Source of the DNA: Polynucleobacter difficilis
Lineage (GTDB): Bacteria; Pseudomonadota; Gammaproteobacteria; Burkholderiales; Burkholderiaceae
Assembly: GCF_003065365.1 (NCBI RefSeq)
Contig: NZ_CP023276.1
Coordinates: 992,001 to 1,056,000 of the forward strand
Length of the DNA stretch: 64,000 nucleotides
Direction of reading: 5' to 3'
A program made the translations under genes and the position numbers. Shown one piece after another: positions 7,783 through 16,470 of the stretch. The notes below the pieces were generated by a model. The model did not search any database. It was given only the letters and a program-made list of their open reading frames with translations, and was not told the DNA's origin. Position 1 is the stretch's first letter; every line of letters begins with the position of its first letter.

Positions 7783-8745
7783 ATGAACTCTGCCGCCGAT
7801 CTCGCTGACTGGGGACTCATTATCGTTGAGGGCGATGATGCGGCTAGTTTTTTACAAAACCAGCTGACAAACTCTGTTTTGGGGCTTACTGCCGTTGCGT
7901 CGCCGGCCATTGCAAGCGGACCAGATGCAGTTCGCCTCGTTGGTTATTGCAGTCCTAAGGGTCGCTTAATTGCAAGCGCATGGCTTGGTCTTTTTTCAAA
8001 AGCGGATGGGACTAGCTGCTTTGGCTTGTTTATTTCAAAAGACATCGCAGCCAGCACCGCTAAGCGCTTAGGCATGTTCGTCCTACGCTCCAAAGTGACA
8101 GTCAAGGATGTCACAGCTAGTTGGAAGATTACTGGCTATTGCACCAGCGGCACGCTGGATACGTTGGAGGTCGATAAAACTGCCATCCTCCTGCGGCTAC
8201 CGGATGTGATGACCGCCGGCGTTGCGATGCAACGCGTACTGATCGCAGAGCCCATTACTTCAGATCAAGCATCGGCCGAGGCCTCTTCGGAGGATGCCCA
8301 AATTCTGTGGCGCTCACTGGAGGTCATGAGCGCCATTCCTCGTATCGTTGCCGCAACCCAAGACCAATTTGTGCCCCAAATGGTGAACTTTGAGTCTGTG
8401 TACGGCGTTGATTTTAAAAAGGGGTGCTACCCCGGCCAAGAGATCGTGGCACGCAGCCAATACCGTGGGGCGATTAAGCGGCGCCTGCAGTTGGCCCACT
8501 GCCCCATCGATCAACTTGCAAACGCCCCCACCGGTCCAGGAAGCGAGATTTTTCATGCGGATGATGCGGGTCAGCCGGCTGGAATGGTGGTGCTTAGCGC
8601 TCCGAGCATTGCTAATGCCCGCCGCATGGACTTCCAAATTGAGATCAAAACCGAGCTGCAAGCCGGTGGCACTTTTCATCTTGGGGGTCCAGATGGCCCC
8701 ATTTTGATGTTAGATCAGCTGCCCTACCCCCTGATCACAATTTAA
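7783..8745 (+). CDS. ygfZ: YgfZ/GcvT-like folate-binding protein
   Basis: A 320-residue folate-binding protein involved in assembling or repairing certain iron-sulfur enzymes such as MiaB. The family signature KGCYPGQE is present and followed by IVARSQYRGAIKRR. The N-terminal half (GDDAASFLQNQLTN) matches the GcvT-like fold. It is divergent from mltG, and the NRDE gene follows after 17 bases, so the two may be co-transcribed. Confidence 0.93.
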   Translation: MNSAADLADWGLIIVEGDDAASFLQNQLTNSVLGLTAVASPAIASGPDAVRLVGYCSPKGRLIASAWLGLFSKADGTSCFGLFISKDIAASTAKRLGMFVLRSKVTVKDVTASWKITGYCTSGTLDTLEVDKTAILLRLPDVMTAGVAMQRVLIAEPITSDQASAEASSEDAQILWRSLEVMSAIPRIVAATQDQFVPQMVNFESVYGVDFKKGCYPGQEIVARSQYRGAIKRRLQLAHCPIDQLANAPTGPGSEIFHADDAGQPAGMVVLSAPSIANARRMDFQIEIKTELQAGGTFHLGGPDGPILMLDQLPYPLITI

Positions 8746-8762
8746 TCAGGCATAGTATTGCT

Positions 8763-9620
8763 ATGTGCCTCATTCTCTTCGCCTGGAAATCCCATCCCGA
8801 CTATCCATTGGTAGTCGCAGCAAATCGCGATGAGTTCTATGAGCGCGATACAGAAAAAATGGATTGGTGGTCTGAGCACCCCGAGCTATTAGCCGGTCGG
8901 GATCGGGCGGACGTCTTGGGTAGCCCAGGCACTTGGCTTGGGTTTACCAAATCAGGCCGCTTTGCCGCCTTGACCAATGTACGAGCGCCCAGTGAAAAAA
9001 ACCCGGATGCACGAACCCGTGGCGAGCTATCGCTGATGTATCTGACGGGTGAGCATAAGCCCGATGGCTTCATTCAACACAATGCAAAACGCTTTGAGCA
9101 ATACAACGGCTTTAATATGCTGATGGCTGATCTAAGCAATCCGAGCGATGCACAGATGCACTGGGTGAGTAATCGCATGATGCTTGGTCAATCGATTCGG
9201 CCGCGTAAAACCTTTCCGCAAAATGCGTTAGATGCAGGCGTCTATGGTCTATCCAATGCCATGCTGGATACCCCCTGGCCTAAAGTGACGCATCGGGTGG
9301 CTGCTTTTGCCCAAACTCTGGCAATGGACCAAGGCAATCTAAAACACGCCGATCAATACTTGCACTTACTTAGTGACAACCGGGTTGCGGTCGACCAAGA
9401 ATTACCCAGCACCGGCGTCAGCAAAGAATGGGAAAAAGCCTTGTCCCCCGCATTTGTTCAGACCCCGATGTATGGCACACGCTCAAGTACGGTATTGCGC
9501 ATTCGGAAAGACGGCGCCTTTGAAATGGTTGAACGCCGTTTTGATGCCAATGGCACCATTGGCCACGATGTAATTACCGGCGCGCTTACGAGTGCTTCCG
9601 GCTCAAACCTCTCGGTTTAA
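8763..9620 (+). CDS. NRDE-family (TANGO2-like) protein
   Basis: A 285-residue protein of the NRDE/TANGO2 family, beginning MCLILFAWKSHP with the name-giving NRDEFYERDT at about residues 21-30. The second residue is cysteine, as in N-terminal nucleophile hydrolases. Later motifs are GTWLGFTKSGRFAALTNVR and YGTRSSTVL. TANGO2-type proteins have been linked to haem handling, but no reaction is established. No signal peptide, so cytoplasmic. It ends 11 bases from the convergent thioesterase gene. Confidence 0.9.
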   Translation: MCLILFAWKSHPDYPLVVAANRDEFYERDTEKMDWWSEHPELLAGRDRADVLGSPGTWLGFTKSGRFAALTNVRAPSEKNPDARTRGELSLMYLTGEHKPDGFIQHNAKRFEQYNGFNMLMADLSNPSDAQMHWVSNRMMLGQSIRPRKTFPQNALDAGVYGLSNAMLDTPWPKVTHRVAAFAQTLAMDQGNLKHADQYLHLLSDNRVAVDQELPSTGVSKEWEKALSPAFVQTPMYGTRSSTVLRIRKDGAFEMVERRFDANGTIGHDVITGALTSASGSNLSV

Positions 9621-9631
9621 CACGCTACGAT

Positions 9632-10114
9632 TTACTGCGTGCGCTGATCGGGATTTATAACCCGCTCACCACTGGCATTACGCGTGGGCAAACGCCGCAA
9701 GTACTTAAATGTTCCAGTAGCCATGCAGCACACGCGGCCCTGATCGTCATATAACTTCGCTTCACAGAAGGCCATCGTCACACTGCGGTGCACAGTATCG
9801 GCTTTTACGCGCAGAACGCCATTGGCGGCTTGTAAAAAATTGGTATTGAGTTCAATGGTCACCACGCTGCGATCATCTGGATCGCCCGAGCGCGCAGCAA
9901 CGGCCATGGCGACATCCATCAAGGTTAACAACACTCCGCCATGCGCTACTTCCCAGGTATTTTTATGCTCAGGCTTAATGGCCAGCAAAATCTCGCCGCT
10001 ACCCATTTCCGCGCTAAGGCAACGGATTCCAAGTAGTTTTAAAAAAGGGACATCCAGCTCCTGACCTAGGTTGCTCAGTTTGGCGGCGGCGGTAAGTTCA
10101 GTTTGATTTGTCAT
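9632..10114 (-). CDS. PaaI-type hotdog-fold thioesterase
   Basis: A 160-residue acyl-CoA thioesterase of the PaaI/HGG group. The core NTWEVAHGGVLLTLMDVAMA contains the HGG motif, and NFLQAANGVLRVKA forms the following strands. The frame is open to an ATG at 10213, but that start would overlap the divergent selO gene and add 33 residues with no hotdog homology. I therefore start at the ATG at 10114 (MTNQTELTAA). The substrate is unknown. Confidence 0.85.
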   Translation of the reverse strand: MTNQTELTAAAKLSNLGQELDVPFLKLLGIRCLSAEMGSGEILLAIKPEHKNTWEVAHGGVLLTLMDVAMAVAARSGDPDDRSVVTIELNTNFLQAANGVLRVKADTVHRSVTMAFCEAKLYDDQGRVCCMATGTFKYLRRLPTRNASGERVINPDQRTQ

Positions 10115-10184
10115 ATGCGGTGTAGGGCAATTGGTATAGTGGACTTCAACGTAAGGGGCTAAATACCCATAGAATAATGAACAT

Positions 10185-11645
10185 ATGGCATTTTCTCTTA
10201 TCGGCGACGACACCTGTCAATTTATAGCCCCTACCCCCCTTCCCGATCCCTATTGGATTGCGGTTTCACCCGAGGCAGCTGAGCTCGTTGGCATTTCCTT
10301 AGACTCAAATCAGTTGCCGCAGGATCCCGATTGGCTCGCAATATTGGCGGGCAATCCAGCAGAATTAGGTCAGCGCCTATTTTCAAAACCCATGGCTACC
10401 GCCTATAGCGGGCATCAGTTTGGACATTGGGCTGGTCAGTTAGGTGATGGGCGGGCCATTCTATTGGGGGAGCTAAACCACCAAGAGCTGCAACTAAAGG
10501 GTGCGGGTATGACACGCTACTCCCGCATGGGCGATGGGCGGGCCGTTCTGCGCTCATCCATTCGCGAGTTTCTATGCAGCGAGGCGATGCATGCTTTGGG
10601 CATTCCGACTACGCGCGCACTATCCCTCGTGGGCTCCAAGCAAGCAGTGCGGCGCGAAACAATGGAGACCGCAGCCGTTTGCTCCCGCCTTGCTCCGAGC
10701 TTTATTCGGATCGGTCACTTTGAGCACTATGCCGCCAATGGATTGCATGTGCGATTGCAGGAACTGGCTGCGTATTTAATCGAAGCACACTACCCCGAAT
10801 GCAAGTCAAGCAACACTCCTTACCTAGCATTATTTAAAGCAATATCGGCGCGCAATGCGAAATGCGTTGCGCATTGGCAGGCAGTAGGGTTTTGCCATGG
10901 GGTTCTGAATAGCGACAACATCAGCGCCCTCGGCCTCACGATGGATTACGGCCCCTTTGGTTTTTTGGATCACACTGCCTTAGACCACATTTGTAACCAC
11001 ACCGATAGTGGCGGTCGTTATGCCTACCATCGCCAACCTAAAATCATGCACTGGAATATGGCCTGCCTTGCTAATGCCATGGTGCCGCTCGTGGAGATGG
11101 AGAGTCCGGGTCAAGATGCTGCAGAGATATTACGCGCAGCCTTGAGTGATTTTCCGCCCGAATATGAAGCGAAATGGTTGACCCTATTTCGGGGGAAGCT
11201 GGGTTTGCAGATTGACACCCCAGATGATATGGATTTAATTGAAGCGCTATTGCAGCTGATGCATGCCAATCAGGCTGACTTTACCAATGCATTTCGCAGT
11301 CTATCTAAAGTGCAAAAAAAGGATGCCCATTCCAATTGGCGTGATCAATTTTTAGATCGGGATGCGGCCGATGCCTGGTTAAGTCAATACCGCACACGTT
11401 TGCAGCAGGAATCAAACTCCGATGCAGAGCGGGCAGCGCAAATGAATTGCGTCAACCCGAAGTTTATTCTGCGCAACCATTTGGCCCAGCGCGCCATCGA
11501 GAATGCGCAGCAGGATGACTTCACTGAAGTGAATCGATTGCAACGCATTTTAAGTCGGCCGTTTGAAGATCAGCCTGGGTTTGAACAATACGCATTAGCA
11601 CCATTACCCGATGAGGTCGTAACGGATCTCAGCTGTTCATCGTAA
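10185..11645 (+). CDS. selO: Protein adenylyltransferase SelO (YdiU)
   Basis: A 486-residue pseudokinase-fold enzyme that transfers AMP from ATP to Ser/Thr/Tyr of target proteins; family members are linked to redox stress. Key segments are the nucleotide-binding GDGRAILLGEL, GAGMTRYSRMGDGRAVLRSS, LVGSKQAVRRE and the metal-binding NSDNISALGLTMDYGPFGFLD. The C-terminus ends in LSCSS, like other bacterial SelO proteins that carry cysteine instead of selenocysteine. It is followed after 36 bases by msrB, which fits a methionine/redox-repair neighbourhood. Confidence 0.95.
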   Translation: MAFSLIGDDTCQFIAPTPLPDPYWIAVSPEAAELVGISLDSNQLPQDPDWLAILAGNPAELGQRLFSKPMATAYSGHQFGHWAGQLGDGRAILLGELNHQELQLKGAGMTRYSRMGDGRAVLRSSIREFLCSEAMHALGIPTTRALSLVGSKQAVRRETMETAAVCSRLAPSFIRIGHFEHYAANGLHVRLQELAAYLIEAHYPECKSSNTPYLALFKAISARNAKCVAHWQAVGFCHGVLNSDNISALGLTMDYGPFGFLDHTALDHICNHTDSGGRYAYHRQPKIMHWNMACLANAMVPLVEMESPGQDAAEILRAALSDFPPEYEAKWLTLFRGKLGLQIDTPDDMDLIEALLQLMHANQADFTNAFRSLSKVQKKDAHSNWRDQFLDRDAADAWLSQYRTRLQQESNSDAERAAQMNCVNPKFILRNHLAQRAIENAQQDDFTEVNRLQRILSRPFEDQPGFEQYALAPLPDEVVTDLSCSS

Positions 11646-11681
11646 GAAAATACATCAGTCCACAATAAAGAGTGAGAAGCA

Positions 11682-12086
11682 ATGAAAAAAACTAATGACG
11701 AATACCGCGCCGAGTTAAGCGATATCGAATACCGCGTCACGCGCGAAGCTGCTACGGAACGGCCATTTACTGGAAAGTATTGGGACCATTGGGAAAACGG
11801 CAAGTACCAATGCGTGTGTTGCGGCACCCCCTTGTTCGAGTCAGGCACCAAATTTGATGCTGGATGCGGATGGCCTAGTTACCATACTCCCTTGAATCCG
11901 GATGCCATATCGGAGCATCAAGATGGTGCTTATGGCATGGTCCGCACCGAGGTACGTTGCAGTAATTGCGATGCCCATTTAGGTCATGTCTTTACCGACG
12001 GTCCTAAGCCAACAGGCCTACGCTATTGCATTAACTCGGCATCCTTAAGCTTTGAACCCAGTAAAAACGTGGAATCGGGTCAATAA
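11682..12086 (+). CDS. msrB: Peptide-methionine (R)-S-oxide reductase
   Basis: A 134-residue MsrB, the normal length. It reduces the R epimer of methionine sulfoxide in proteins. Two zinc-binding CxxC pairs are visible (CVCC and CSNC), as are the substrate-site stretch FDAGCGWPSY and the catalytic cysteine in GLRYCINS. Good RBS (GAGAAGC) before the ATG. yciB and bolA follow closely, so this looks like a selO-msrB-yciB-bolA transcript. Confidence 0.96.
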   Translation: MKKTNDEYRAELSDIEYRVTREAATERPFTGKYWDHWENGKYQCVCCGTPLFESGTKFDAGCGWPSYHTPLNPDAISEHQDGAYGMVRTEVRCSNCDAHLGHVFTDGPKPTGLRYCINSASLSFEPSKNVESGQ

Positions 12087-12102
12087 AAGCGATAATCACC
12101 AC

Positions 12103-12654
12103 ATGAAATTTTTATTCGATCTTTTCCCGGTCATTCTGTTCTTCGTCGCATTCAAGTTTGCCGACATCTATACCGCCACCATCGTGGCAATGGTTGCCAC
12201 CATCGCGCAAATTTTATGGGTCTATTACCGTCATCGTAAAATCGATGCAATGCAGTGGATGAGTCTGGTATTAATTGTCGTTCTAGGTGCATTGACTATA
12301 TTCCTGCAAGATAAAACATTTATCCAGCTTAAGCCAACTGCGCTCTACTGGCTATTTGCTGCCGGCCTATTTATTAGCGCCCAATTTTTCAATAAGAATT
12401 GGATTCAGGTGCTCATGGGTAAGCAGGTCACCCTTAAAGAAAATACGGCACGTAATACCTGGAGTCAGCTTAATTTAGCCTGGTCCATCTTCTTTTTCTT
12501 GATGGGCGGACTTAATCTTTATGTAGCATTTCAGTTTTCGGAAGATACCTGGGTTAATTTCAAATTGTTTGGAACAACTGCCCTGCTCATCGTCTTTGTC
12601 ATTGCACAAGGATTTTGGCTCAGCAAACACATGGAAGAGGAAACACCCTCATGA
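12103..12654 (+). CDS. yciB: Septation protein A / inner-membrane protein YciB
   Basis: A 183-residue integral membrane protein with five or six hydrophobic helices and the family motifs MKFLFDLFPVILFF, KPTALYWLFA, RNTWSQLNLAWSIFF and WVNFKLFG. In enterobacteria YciB takes part in envelope and cell-division functions. I start at ATG 12103 because the family begins MKFLFD; the longer frame from 12052 overlaps msrB. Its stop overlaps the bolA start (ATGA). Confidence 0.95.
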   Translation: MKFLFDLFPVILFFVAFKFADIYTATIVAMVATIAQILWVYYRHRKIDAMQWMSLVLIVVLGALTIFLQDKTFIQLKPTALYWLFAAGLFISAQFFNKNWIQVLMGKQVTLKENTARNTWSQLNLAWSIFFFLMGGLNLYVAFQFSEDTWVNFKLFGTTALLIVFVIAQGFWLSKHMEEETPS

Positions 12655-12941
12655 GTAGAAACCAAGAGCGCATTGCTTCATTTTTGGTCGACCTCAAAGC
12701 CGCACTGCCAATTGATGAGATTGCAATTGAAGATGAAAGCCATTTGCATGCCGGGCATGCTGGCGCTGCTAGCGGTGGTGGCCACTTCAAACTGACCCTA
12801 ATTTCATCGGCCTTTGATGGCCTAAATCGGGTTGCGCGCCACCGCCTGATCTATGCTGCTTTGAGCCGCCACATTCCTAATGAGATACACGCGCTGACCA
12901 TTGAGGCCCATAGCCCTGCTGAGGCTCTTTTGCTGAAATAA
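12651..12941 (+). CDS. BolA-family protein
   Basis: A 96-residue BolA/IbaG-like protein. The signature is the histidine-containing loop and following helix, SHLHAGHAGAASGGGHFKL and AFDGLNRVARHRLIYAAL. Such proteins partner with monothiol glutaredoxins in iron-sulfur handling. The start is the ATG at 12651, overlapping the yciB stop by 4 bases. Confidence 0.92.
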   Translation: MSRNQERIASFLVDLKAALPIDEIAIEDESHLHAGHAGAASGGGHFKLTLISSAFDGLNRVARHRLIYAALSRHIPNEIHALTIEAHSPAEALLLK

Positions 12942-13012
12942 GCCAAGCAGAGTTAAATCAAGCAAAATAAACCTATTACTATTAGCTACTCCTTTTATTA
13001 CCTACCTTTACT

Positions 13013-13810
13013 ATGAAACTACTTCCCCAATTTGCCCTATCCACTGTCTGCGCAGCGGTATTGATCAGCCCAATGGCATTCGCGCAAAATGCCGCGATTG
13101 TGAATGGCAAATCCATACCAAAATCACAATTAGATCGCCTGGTACAAAAATCAGGGCAGCCAACCAATGATCCTCAGGTTCGCGAAAAGGCACGCGAGGT
13201 ATTAATTACCCGGGAATTAATTATTCAGGAGGCCAATAACCGCGGCCTAACCCAAAAAGAGGCAGTCAAAGACAAGATTGAGCAATCACGTATTGGCATC
13301 TTGGTTGCCGCCGTATTTGAGGATTTTGTTGAGCGTGAGGGCGTAACCGAGGCCGAGCTCAAAGCTGCCTATGCTTCGATTCAGGCGGATTACACCGGCA
13401 AGGAATATCAGGTAAAACACATCTTGGTAGAAAAAGAATCGGAAGCAAACGCCTTGATTGCCAAGATCAAGGCTGGCGCCAGCTTTGCTGACATGGCGAA
13501 ACAGAACTCCAAAGACCCCGGCTCCGCACCTAATGGCGGCGATCTAGGTTGGGTTGGCGATAAGTCATTGGTGCCCGAATTTTCTAAGGCGATGGTTGCT
13601 TTAAACAAAGGTCAAATGACCGATAAGCCAGTCAAAAGCCAATTCGGTTGGCACATTATTCGCGTGGATGATGTGCGGGATGCCAAAGCCCCACCCATGG
13701 ATGAAATCAAAGCGGAGCTCAAGCAAATCTTGACTGCCGATGAAAACTGGCAAAAGGCCAAGTTCTCTGAAATGATGCAAAAGCTGCGTGCCAAGGCAAA
13801 GGTTCAGTAA
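13013..13810 (+). CDS. Periplasmic parvulin-type peptidyl-prolyl isomerase
   Basis: A 265-residue protein with a signal peptide ending near AFAQ (residue 25), a SurA/PrsA-like N-terminal helical domain (AAIVNGKSIPKSQLDRLV) and one parvulin domain at about residues 130-225. The domain carries YQVKHILVEKES, FADMAKQNSKDPGSAPNGGDLGW and KPVKSQFGWHIIRVDD. It should catalyse cis-trans proline isomerisation and assist folding of exported proteins. With one parvulin domain and no lipobox it is closer to the soluble PpiC/PrsA-like proteins than to SurA. gloA follows 2 bases downstream. Confidence 0.92.
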   Translation: MKLLPQFALSTVCAAVLISPMAFAQNAAIVNGKSIPKSQLDRLVQKSGQPTNDPQVREKAREVLITRELIIQEANNRGLTQKEAVKDKIEQSRIGILVAAVFEDFVEREGVTEAELKAAYASIQADYTGKEYQVKHILVEKESEANALIAKIKAGASFADMAKQNSKDPGSAPNGGDLGWVGDKSLVPEFSKAMVALNKGQMTDKPVKSQFGWHIIRVDDVRDAKAPPMDEIKAELKQILTADENWQKAKFSEMMQKLRAKAKVQ

Positions 13811-13812
13811 GC

Positions 13813-14199
13813 ATGATGCTCTTGCACACCATGCTGCGGGTTGGTGACCTGTCCCGCTCCATTGATTTCTACACCCGCATTTTGGGCATGAATTTATTGC
13901 GCACCACTGAGCGGCCCGAACAAAAGTATTCCTTGGCCTTTGTTGGTTTTGGTAAGGGCAACGCCGATGGCCAAGCGGAGATCGAGCTCACCTACAACCA
14001 TGGTGTCCATCAGTATGAATTGGGTACGGCTTATGGCCACATTGCCTTGGGCGTAAGCGACGCCTATGCCACCTGCGCCGCCATTAAGGCTGCGGGTGGT
14101 CAAGTGACCCGTGAGGCTGGCCCAGTTCTGGGCGGCGACACCATCATCGCCTTTGTTACAGACCCAGATGGATACAAGATCGAGCTCATTCAGCGCTGA
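13813..14199 (+). CDS. gloA: Lactoylglutathione lyase (glyoxalase I)
   Basis: A 128-residue single-domain glyoxalase I that converts the methylglyoxal-glutathione hemithioacetal to S-lactoylglutathione. Metal ligands are visible as His in LLHTMLRV, Glu in AEIELTYN, His in YGHIALGV and Glu in GYKIELIQR, the spacing expected of nickel-type bacterial GloA. It lies in a tight plus-strand series with the upstream isomerase and the downstream GNAT gene. Confidence 0.96.
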   Translation: MMLLHTMLRVGDLSRSIDFYTRILGMNLLRTTERPEQKYSLAFVGFGKGNADGQAEIELTYNHGVHQYELGTAYGHIALGVSDAYATCAAIKAAGGQVTREAGPVLGGDTIIAFVTDPDGYKIELIQR

Positions 14200-14204
14200 G
14201 CAAT

Positions 14205-15389
14205 GTGGCACTAAATAGCCCAATCGAACTGCGCGTTTTGGATCGCATTGATGCGGTCTCAGCCGAGCATTGGGATGGCTTATTAGCTGCAAACTCAACC
14301 CCCTTTTTACGCCACGCCTTTCTCGCAGCACTGGAAGAGCATGGCTGCGTTGGTGGCAATACCGGCTGGCAGGTAGCCCACTTAGCCATTTATCCGACAG
14401 ATTCGGATAAACCCATTGGGCTAATGCCGCTCTATTTAAAAAGCCATTCCTACGGCGAGTACGTGTTTGACTGGTCATGGGCGGAAGCCTATAGCCAGCA
14501 TGGCATGCAGTACTACCCCAAAGCTTTGTCTGCGATTCCCTTTACGCCAGTGCAAGGGGCACGCACGCTTCTGGATCAAGGGCATGATCCAGAGCGAACC
14601 CAGCAGTGGCTAATACAGGGCCTAAAACAACTGTTAATTCAGAACGGGCTTTCTTCAGCCCACGTTTTATTTGCCGAGCAGAAAACCCAAGCTGCTCTTC
14701 TAGCGCAAGGTTTCATGGCGCGCGATGCCGTGCAGTTTCACTGGAATAACCAATCGTATGCAACGATGGATGCATTCTTAGATCAGCTCACTATGAAACG
14801 CCGGAAAAATATTCGGCGCGAACGCAAGGAAGTGGAAGCGGCCGGTGTGCAATTTAGGCACGTTCCAGGAGAAATGGCTGGGCAAGCCGATTGGGCATTC
14901 TTTTACCGGTGCTATGCCAACACGTACTTGGAACACCATTCATCGCCCTACTTGAACGAAGAATTTTTTCAGGAATGGGGGAAGCAGATGCCGGAATACC
15001 TCCATTTAATCATTGCCGAAAAAGAAGGTTGTCCTATCGCTGCATCGCTTTTGGTGGTCGACAAAAAAGCCCCTGTTCCAACTGCATATGGTCGTTACTG
15101 GGGCTCGATTGAATACATTCCCTGCTTGCATTTTGAAACTGCCTACTATCAAGCAATCGAATACTGCATTCGAGAAGGAATACAGGTTTTTGAAGGTGGC
15201 GCCCAAGGCCAACACAAAATGGCGCGGGGGTTTTTACCGGTCACCGTACAATCAGCCCATTGGATAAAAGACCCTGAGTTTGCAACTGCCGTTGAGCGCT
15301 TCTTAAAACGGGAGCGTGCCGGTGTTGGGGCTTATGTGGATGAGCTAGCCGAGCACTCTCCCCTTAAATCGACTACAGTACTGCCATGA
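14205..15389 (+). CDS. FemAB-like GNAT-family acyltransferase (COG3146 type)
   Basis: A 394-residue protein of the COG3146 family, often annotated as peptidoglycan-biosynthesis-like N-acetyltransferase. Motifs include TPFLRHAFLAALEEHGCVG near residue 30, the basic TMKRRKNIRRERK near residue 197, and FEGGAQGQHKMARGFLP near 330. The fold is expected to be a tandem GNAT like the FemX enzymes; substrate unknown. It starts at a GTG, because the neighbouring ATG at 14203 runs into a stop at once. It overlaps the following DUF1289 gene by 4 bases. Confidence 0.85.
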   Translation: MALNSPIELRVLDRIDAVSAEHWDGLLAANSTPFLRHAFLAALEEHGCVGGNTGWQVAHLAIYPTDSDKPIGLMPLYLKSHSYGEYVFDWSWAEAYSQHGMQYYPKALSAIPFTPVQGARTLLDQGHDPERTQQWLIQGLKQLLIQNGLSSAHVLFAEQKTQAALLAQGFMARDAVQFHWNNQSYATMDAFLDQLTMKRRKNIRRERKEVEAAGVQFRHVPGEMAGQADWAFFYRCYANTYLEHHSSPYLNEEFFQEWGKQMPEYLHLIIAEKEGCPIAASLLVVDKKAPVPTAYGRYWGSIEYIPCLHFETAYYQAIEYCIREGIQVFEGGAQGQHKMARGFLPVTVQSAHWIKDPEFATAVERFLKRERAGVGAYVDELAEHSPLKSTTVLP

Positions 15390-15634
15390 GCACTTCAAAT
15401 ACCAACGACCCCATTAGCGGGGCCAATTCGTTATTAACAGGCGACGCTGAATCCGACTCCCCCTGTATTGGGATTTGCTCTACTTTGTACGATGAGATTT
15501 GCAAAGGCTGTGGCCGCACCTTGATTGAAGTCAGTAATTGGGTATTCATGACGCCGGAGGAAAAGGCTACGGTATGGCAGCGCATTCAGGCTGAAGGAAC
15601 GGCAGTTCGCTTCCAGCGCAACAAAACAATTTAA
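15386..15634 (+). CDS. DUF1289 (Fe-S-like cysteine motif) protein
   Basis: A small 82-residue protein with the DUF1289 core SPCIGICSTLYDEICKGCGRT, a four-cysteine pattern that suggests metal or iron-sulfur binding, followed by WVFMTPEEKATVWQRI. Coupled to the upstream GNAT gene by ATGA. Its stop codon shares the four bases TTAA with the stop codon of the convergent GGDEF gene. Confidence 0.88.
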   Translation: MSTSNTNDPISGANSLLTGDAESDSPCIGICSTLYDEICKGCGRTLIEVSNWVFMTPEEKATVWQRIQAEGTAVRFQRNKTI

Positions 15635-16467
15635 GCAACCGAGAAATTGGGCTCGCAATACACTTGATTTCTGCCTGCCTGCTTGGCGTGATACATCGCA
15701 GAATCACATAGACCGTAATACTCACGAACAATCGCGCTCGCATCAGAATGTTTACCCTGCTGTGGGTCAAAAATAGAAATTCCTATACTAACGGTTATAA
15801 AGATTGGGATTTTCGCTACCGTTGCCATTTCACTTTCTTCAATGCGTATCCGCAATCGGTTTGCAACCTCCACTGCAAGCGCTTGATTTGTTTCAGGCAG
15901 TACGATTAAAAATTCTTCGCCACCAACGCGACCAAATACATTGATCTCGCGTAACTCCTTTTGGCACAAGGTAGCAAGATTGACCAATACTTGATCGCCC
16001 ATTAGATGTCCATGGGTGTCATTAACCAATTTAAAGTGATCGATATCTAGCATGAGAAAAGCAATGCATTTCTGACTACGAAAGGATCTTTTAACCTCAA
16101 GCTCAGCGCGAATCATAGTCGTCGAATGATTTAGAGCTGGAGTCAGCGAATCTTTTTTGGAAATTTCTTCAAGGGCAGTATTTTTAACTTCTAACTCAAA
16201 CAGTAGCTTCTTAAAATAAATCATTCCCAATAGCAACGATATAGAAATAGGAATGGATAGCCAAGCATCAACTATATTAATTGACTCTTTATTGAGGCCA
16301 TATAGCATAGGCGAAATGCGCCTACCCATCATTAAAACAAGCCCTATAGCAAAAAATCCACATACAAATCGATAGGAATGGGATTTTAAAAAAAGACGAA
16401 TGGCATAAAATGCAGCCATAATTTGTGCGCACAAGGCGATGAAATATAGAAGTAATCCGAGAGTCAT
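15631..16467 (-). CDS. Membrane-bound GGDEF diguanylate cyclase
   Basis: A 278-residue protein with three or so hydrophobic helices in the first 90 residues, a short coiled coil, and a C-terminal GGDEF domain (about residues 105-275). The active-site loop reads GRVGGEEF, compatible with synthesis of c-di-GMP from two GTP. The usual inhibitory site, RxxD five residues upstream, reads REIN here, so product inhibition may be lost. No periplasmic sensor domain of known type is seen. It starts 3 bases after the HD-GYP gene on the same strand, so opposing c-di-GMP functions are probably encoded on one transcript. Confidence 0.9.
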   Translation of the reverse strand: MTLGLLLYFIALCAQIMAAFYAIRLFLKSHSYRFVCGFFAIGLVLMMGRRISPMLYGLNKESINIVDAWLSIPISISLLLGMIYFKKLLFELEVKNTALEEISKKDSLTPALNHSTTMIRAELEVKRSFRSQKCIAFLMLDIDHFKLVNDTHGHLMGDQVLVNLATLCQKELREINVFGRVGGEEFLIVLPETNQALAVEVANRLRIRIEESEMATVAKIPIFITVSIGISIFDPQQGKHSDASAIVREYYGLCDSAMYHAKQAGRNQVYCEPNFSVA

Positions 16468-16470
16468 GAA

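Noticed and set aside
10115..10213. N-terminal extension of the PaaI-like thioesterase
   Set aside because: It overlaps the selO start and adds residues outside the hotdog fold.
13894..14478. Minus-strand frame of 194 codons over gloA and the GNAT gene
   Set aside because: It is antisense to two clear genes with catalytic motifs and has no recognisable protein features.
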